Of a stretch of DNA of 64,000 bases, positions 61,071 to 64,000 are shown piece after piece (the first letter of the stretch is position 1; each line of letters begins with the position of its first letter). Made by a program: the position numbers and the translations under genes. Origin of the DNA: an uncultured Ruminiclostridium sp. (GTDB lineage Bacteria; Bacillota; Clostridia; Oscillospirales; Ruminococcaceae); the NCBI GenBank assembly GCA_934490165.1, contig CAKSTB010000001.1, positions 62,001-126,000 of the forward strand, read 5' to 3'. The notes under the pieces were generated by a model that saw nothing but the letters and a program-made list of their open reading frames with translations, had not been told where the DNA came from and did not search any database.

Positions 61071-61221
61071 GTTAAAAATAACCTGTGGAATTTGTAGAAA
61101 ATGACGGTTTTTAGGTCAAAATGGAGTAATTTTATCCGATATCAAATTATCGATTAGTGCAATATCAACAAAGCTCCGTGGAAATTTTGAGTACAAATAT
61201 ATAGTGAAATTTTCATAACAG

Positions 61222-61241
61222 ATATGTTATAATTAACATAT
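61222..61241. promoter_or_regulatory. Perfect 20-bp palindrome over the hydrogenase -10 box
   Basis: ATATGTTA (61222-61229) and TAACATAT (61234-61241) flank TAAT. The palindrome overlaps TATAAT at 61228-61233. The -35 region is poor. A repressor site, perhaps for a redox regulator, is likely; the spacing differs from the known clostridial Rex consensus. Confidence 0.55.
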
Positions 61242-61290
61242 CCCCCGTAAATCGGCAAGAATTGCGGGTCAAATCCAAGGAGGTTATATA

Positions 61291-61791
61291 ATGGGTTCCA
61301 AAGAAAAAACTACCGTACCGTTCAATGGCACGCCTGAGCAGGAAAAGGCTCTGCGTGAGATGATCGGTCAGCACAAGGGTCAGCAGGGCGCGCTTATGCC
61401 GGTGCTCCAGCAGGCTCAGGAAATCTACGGCTATCTGCCTATAGAGGTTCAGTCGATAATAGCCGAAGAAATGGGAATACCGCTTGAAAAGGTATACGGC
61501 GTTTCCACATTTTACTCGCAATTCTCTCTTTATCCCAAGGGCAAGTATAAAATTTCAGTCTGTCTTGGTACTGCCTGCTACGTTAAGGGCTCAGGCGATA
61601 TATTCGCAAAGCTCTCTGAAAAGCTCGGAATTACAGACGGTAAGTGCACACAGGACGGTATTTTCTCACTTGATGCCTGCCGTTGCATAGGCGCTTGCGG
61701 ACTTGCTCCCGTAATGACGGTAAATGATGATGTTTACGGTAAGCTTACCGTTGATCAGATCGACGGTATTCTTGCAAAATATACAGAATAA
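61291..61791 (+). CDS. NuoE/HydC-like 2Fe-2S subunit of an NAD-dependent hydrogenase-type complex
   Basis: The 166-residue thioredoxin-like 2Fe-2S protein has cysteines C91, C96, C132 and C136 in CLGTACYVKG and CRCIGACGLAP. It is the 24-kDa-type subunit of electron-bifurcating [FeFe]-hydrogenases and related NAD(P) complexes. AAGGAGG precedes ATG. Its stop codon overlaps the next start (TAATG). The whole operon order fits HydC-ATPase-2Fe-2S-HydB. Confidence 0.92.
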   Translation: MGSKEKTTVPFNGTPEQEKALREMIGQHKGQQGALMPVLQQAQEIYGYLPIEVQSIIAEEMGIPLEKVYGVSTFYSQFSLYPKGKYKISVCLGTACYVKGSGDIFAKLSEKLGITDGKCTQDGIFSLDACRCIGACGLAPVMTVNDDVYGKLTVDQIDGILAKYTE

Positions 61792-62348
61792 TGTTTTCTG
61801 AAATTTCTCTCAATATTCTGGATATCGTACAGAATTCAATCAGCGCACGGGCTTCTGTCATAGAAATAACCGTTAATATCGATAATGCTACCGATACTCT
61901 TACCGTTATAATAGAAGATAACGGCTCAGGTATGAGTAACGAGGAATTGTCGAAAGCCGTTGATCCGTTTTATACTACCGGAAAAACGAGAAATACAGGA
62001 CTTGGAGTACCTTTTTTTAAAGCCGCGTCTGAAATGACGGGCGGCAGCTTTGAGATAAGCTCGGAAAAAGGAAAAGGTACACGGGTCAAGGCTGTTTTTG
62101 TACTGTCAAGCATTGACAGAATGCCGCTCGGAAATATGACCGATACCCTTGTATCGCTTATAGACGCAAACTGCCGTATTGATTTTCTTTTCAGCTATTC
62201 GGTTGACGAAAGAAGCTTCACTCTTGATACAAGGCAGTTAAGAAAAATACTCGGCGATGTGCCGATAAATTTACCTGAAGTGACGGGATTTGTAACCCGT
62301 TATCTTGATGATAATACAGCAGAGGTAAACGGCGGCAAGAAATACTGA
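61791..62348 (+). CDS. HATPase-domain protein in the hydrogenase-type operon
   Basis: This 185-residue ATP-binding protein of the histidine kinase/HSP90-like ATPase class has IIEDNGSGMSNEEL and GLGVPFFKAASEMTGGSFEISSEKGKGT. There is no phosphoacceptor histidine domain. Such genes occur between NuoE- and 2Fe-2S-type genes in Clostridial hydrogenase operons; the role is unknown. The start overlaps the preceding stop. Confidence 0.85.
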   Translation: MFSEISLNILDIVQNSISARASVIEITVNIDNATDTLTVIIEDNGSGMSNEELSKAVDPFYTTGKTRNTGLGVPFFKAASEMTGGSFEISSEKGKGTRVKAVFVLSSIDRMPLGNMTDTLVSLIDANCRIDFLFSYSVDERSFTLDTRQLRKILGDVPINLPEVTGFVTRYLDDNTAEVNGGKKY

Positions 62349-62373
62349 CACCACGAAAGGATAATTTTAAGAT

Positions 62374-62742
62374 ATGAAATCTCTTGAAGAATTAGCTGCT
62401 ATCCGCGACAAAATGCAGAATCTTGTCAATCTCAGAAATGAAGCGACAGACTGCACAAAGATCGTTGTCGGCATGGCAACCTGCGGAATTGCGGCAGGCG
62501 CAAGACCTGTTCTGAAAGCATTTTCCGACGGGATACAGGAAAAAGGAATTACAGACGTAATGGTTACACAGGAAGGCTGCATCGGTCTTTGCCAGTATGA
62601 ACCTATCGTTGAAGTGACCGCTCCCGGCAAGGAAAAGGTTACTTATGTAAAGATGACGGCAGAAAAGGCTGCTGAGGTTATCGAGCAGCACATTATCGGC
62701 GGCAACGTTGTAACGAAGTACACAATAAACTCCGCTATGTAA
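62374..62742 (+). CDS. 2Fe-2S ferredoxin-like subunit (HndB type)
   Basis: The 122-residue thioredoxin-like 2Fe-2S protein has GMATCGIAAGARPV near residue 31 and EGCIGLCQYEP near residue 69, placing four or so conserved cysteines as in the HndB subunit of NADP-reducing hydrogenases. It is flanked by an ATPase gene and the NuoF-like gene. It has an ACGAAAGGA ribosome binding site. Confidence 0.88.
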   Translation: MKSLEELAAIRDKMQNLVNLRNEATDCTKIVVGMATCGIAAGARPVLKAFSDGIQEKGITDVMVTQEGCIGLCQYEPIVEVTAPGKEKVTYVKMTAEKAAEVIEQHIIGGNVVTKYTINSAM

Positions 62743-62763
62743 AATCTGAAAGGAAACTAATAT

Positions 62764-64000
62764 ATGTATCGTTCACAAGTATTGATATGCGGTGGTACCG
62801 GATGTACTTCTTCAGGCAGCGATAAGATTGCAAAAAGATTGCAGGAAGAAATCGACAAGAACGGTCTTACCGATGAAGTAATGGTAGTTCGTACAGGCTG
62901 TTTCGGTCTGTGTGCGCTCGGTCCTATCATGATAGTTTACCCCGAGGGTACATTCTATTCAATGATAAAGGAAGATGATATTGCGGAAATCGTTTCCGAG
63001 CATCTTCTCAAGGGCCGTGTTGTTACACGTCTTGTATATGACGAAACGATTGGCGAAAACGAAATAAAATCCCTTAAGGAAACCAACTTCTACAGAAAGC
63101 AGCACAGAATCGCTCTGAGAAACTGCGGTGTTATAAATCCCGAATGCATTGACGAATATATCGGAAGAAACGGTTATGAGGCACTCGGTAAGGTACTGAA
63201 AACCATGACACCCGATGAAGTAATACAGACAATTCTCGACTCAGGTCTGCGCGGCAGAGGCGGCGGCGGCTTCCCCACAGGTAAGAAGTGGCAGCTTGCA
63301 AGAAATCTTGTCAAGGACGCCGATCAGAAGTATGTCTGTTGTAATGCCGACGAGGGCGACCCCGGTGCATTTATGGACCGTTCGGTTCTCGAAGGCGACC
63401 CCCATGTTGTAATTGAGGCTATGGCTATTGCAGGTTATGCGATCGGCGCTACACAGGGTTATATCTACATAAGAGCGGAATACCCCATCGCCGTTCAGCG
63501 TTTACAGATCGCTATCAACCAGGCAAGAGAATACGGTCTGCTCGGTAAGAACATTTTTGATAGCGGATTTGACTTTGACCTTGATATAAGACTTGGCGCA
63601 GGCGCATTCGTATGCGGCGAGGAAACAGCGCTTATGACTTCGATCGAGGGTAACAGAGGCGAGCCCAGACCCCGTCCTCCCTTCCCTGCAGAAAGCGGTC
63701 TTTTCAAGAAGCCTACCGTACTCAACAACGTTGAAACATACGCTAACATTCCTCAGATAATCCTCAACGGTGCTGACTGGTTCGCATCTATGGGTACTGA
63801 GAAGTCAAAGGGTACAAAGGTATTCGCACTTGGCGGTAAGATCCATAACACAGGTCTTGTTGAAGTTCCTATGGGTACTACACTGCGCGAGGTAATTTAC
63901 GAGATCGGCGGCGGTATCCCCAACGGCAAGGCGTTCAAGGCAGCCCAGACAGGCGGACCTTCAGGCGGATGCATTCCTGCCGAACACCTTGATATCCCGA
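62764..64000 (+). CDS. NuoF/HydB-like flavoprotein subunit (partial)
   Basis: This open frame starts at ATG 62764 behind GAAAGGA and continues past the window, giving 412 residues. It has an N-terminal 2Fe-2S thioredoxin-like segment (ICGGTGCTSSGS), the NADH-binding GRGGGGFPTGKKW near residue 163 and the FMN-site ADEGDPGAFMDRSVLEGDPH near residue 198. These are typical of the 51-kDa-type subunit of bifurcating hydrogenases. The following gene, probably the catalytic [FeFe] subunit, lies outside the window. Confidence 0.93.
   Translation, partial: MYRSQVLICGGTGCTSSGSDKIAKRLQEEIDKNGLTDEVMVVRTGCFGLCALGPIMIVYPEGTFYSMIKEDDIAEIVSEHLLKGRVVTRLVYDETIGENEIKSLKETNFYRKQHRIALRNCGVINPECIDEYIGRNGYEALGKVLKTMTPDEVIQTILDSGLRGRGGGGFPTGKKWQLARNLVKDADQKYVCCNADEGDPGAFMDRSVLEGDPHVVIEAMAIAGYAIGATQGYIYIRAEYPIAVQRLQIAINQAREYGLLGKNIFDSGFDFDLDIRLGAGAFVCGEETALMTSIEGNRGEPRPRPPFPAESGLFKKPTVLNNVETYANIPQIILNGADWFASMGTEKSKGTKVFALGGKIHNTGLVEVPMGTTLREVIYEIGGGIPNGKAFKAAQTGGPSGGCIPAEHLDIP

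Larger units (their letters stand above)
60971..61290. promoter_or_regulatory. Divergent regulatory region between the DRTGG and hydrogenase-type operons
   Basis: This 320-base region contains no gene. It holds the DRTGG promoter, an inverted repeat GATTTGTG/CACAAATC (60999-61006, 61026-61033) just downstream of that start, an AT-rich middle, then the hydrogenase promoter region. Near 61244-61268 CCCGTAA can pair with TTGCGGG in the leader. Confidence 0.6.

Noticed and set aside
61222..61241. Canonical Rex operator
   Set aside because: Half sites are similar, but the centre is two bases shorter than the known clostridial consensus.

Overview
The window looks like chromosome of a low-to-mid GC Gram-positive anaerobe of the class Clostridia, probably Oscillospiraceae/Ruminococcaceae (for example a relative of [Eubacterium] siraeum). 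Evidence: GAAAGGA/GGAGG ribosome binding sites, consensus sigma-A promoters with 17-base spacers, SpoVT, a mreBCD-PBP2-minD-mgsA cluster, an NAD-dependent [FeFe]-hydrogenase type operon, ECF transporter genes before truA, and QueH, DUF4364, DUF5711 and U32 proteins. The genus is an inference. About 60 protein genes and 2 tRNAs are supported. Most of the window is ordinary housekeeping sequence.

Layout. 0-7.2 kb: ecfA1(partial)-ecfA2-ecfT-truA, a DUF5711-like protein, CvpA, ClpE-like ATPase. 7.2-8.7 kb: an SDR, then a hairpin-rich repeat region and a tRNA-Ser/tRNA-Leu operon on the minus strand. 8.8-13.2 kb: GT4 glycosyltransferase, esterase, spoVT, two tandem cloverleaf-forming palindromes, tadA, an XRE regulator and a 35-residue membrane peptide. 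13.3-21.9 kb: phosphatase, tex, YcxB-like, queH, corA behind a structured leader with a short upstream ORF, long ZapA-like protein, U32 protein, dut. 22-28.1 kb: mreB-mreC-mreD-PBP2, minD, mgsA. 28.1-36.5 kb: hisS, DUF5131, thrS, yjfB, MerR with a palindromic operator, and on the minus strand aroA-aroC-DUF4364 and a TetR regulator. 36.7-42.6 kb: DUF308 protein, MMPL exporter and a giant 28-residue-repeat protein. 42.7-47.7 kb: ABC exporter plus LiaS/LiaR-like two-component system. 47.7-52.7 kb: feoB and a hybrid sensor kinase on the minus strand.

52.9-58.7 kb is the most accessory part: a MATE gene with an in-frame internal deletion, an HPP-like membrane protein, a HAD phosphatase, a GNAT acetyltransferase behind a leader peptide and attenuator, an LMW phosphatase and a tyrosine recombinase. 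Dif-like sites of 28-29 bp (ATTKCGTAAAAT...ACGAAAT) lie on each side of the GNAT/phosphatase unit and on each side of the recombinase gene. 58.6-61 kb: HAD phosphatase, GH13 enzyme and DRTGG protein on the minus strand. 61.3 kb to the end: HydC/NuoE-like, ATPase, 2Fe-2S protein and a NuoF-like subunit that runs off the window.

The best candidates for something undescribed are: (1) the two back-to-back cloverleaf palindromes at 11712-11865 in front of tadA; (2) the recombinase and cassette bounded by dif-like sites at 55490-58447; (3) the attenuator in front of the GNAT gene; (4) the corA leader. All four come from base pairing or spacing visible in the sequence. Their functions are inference.
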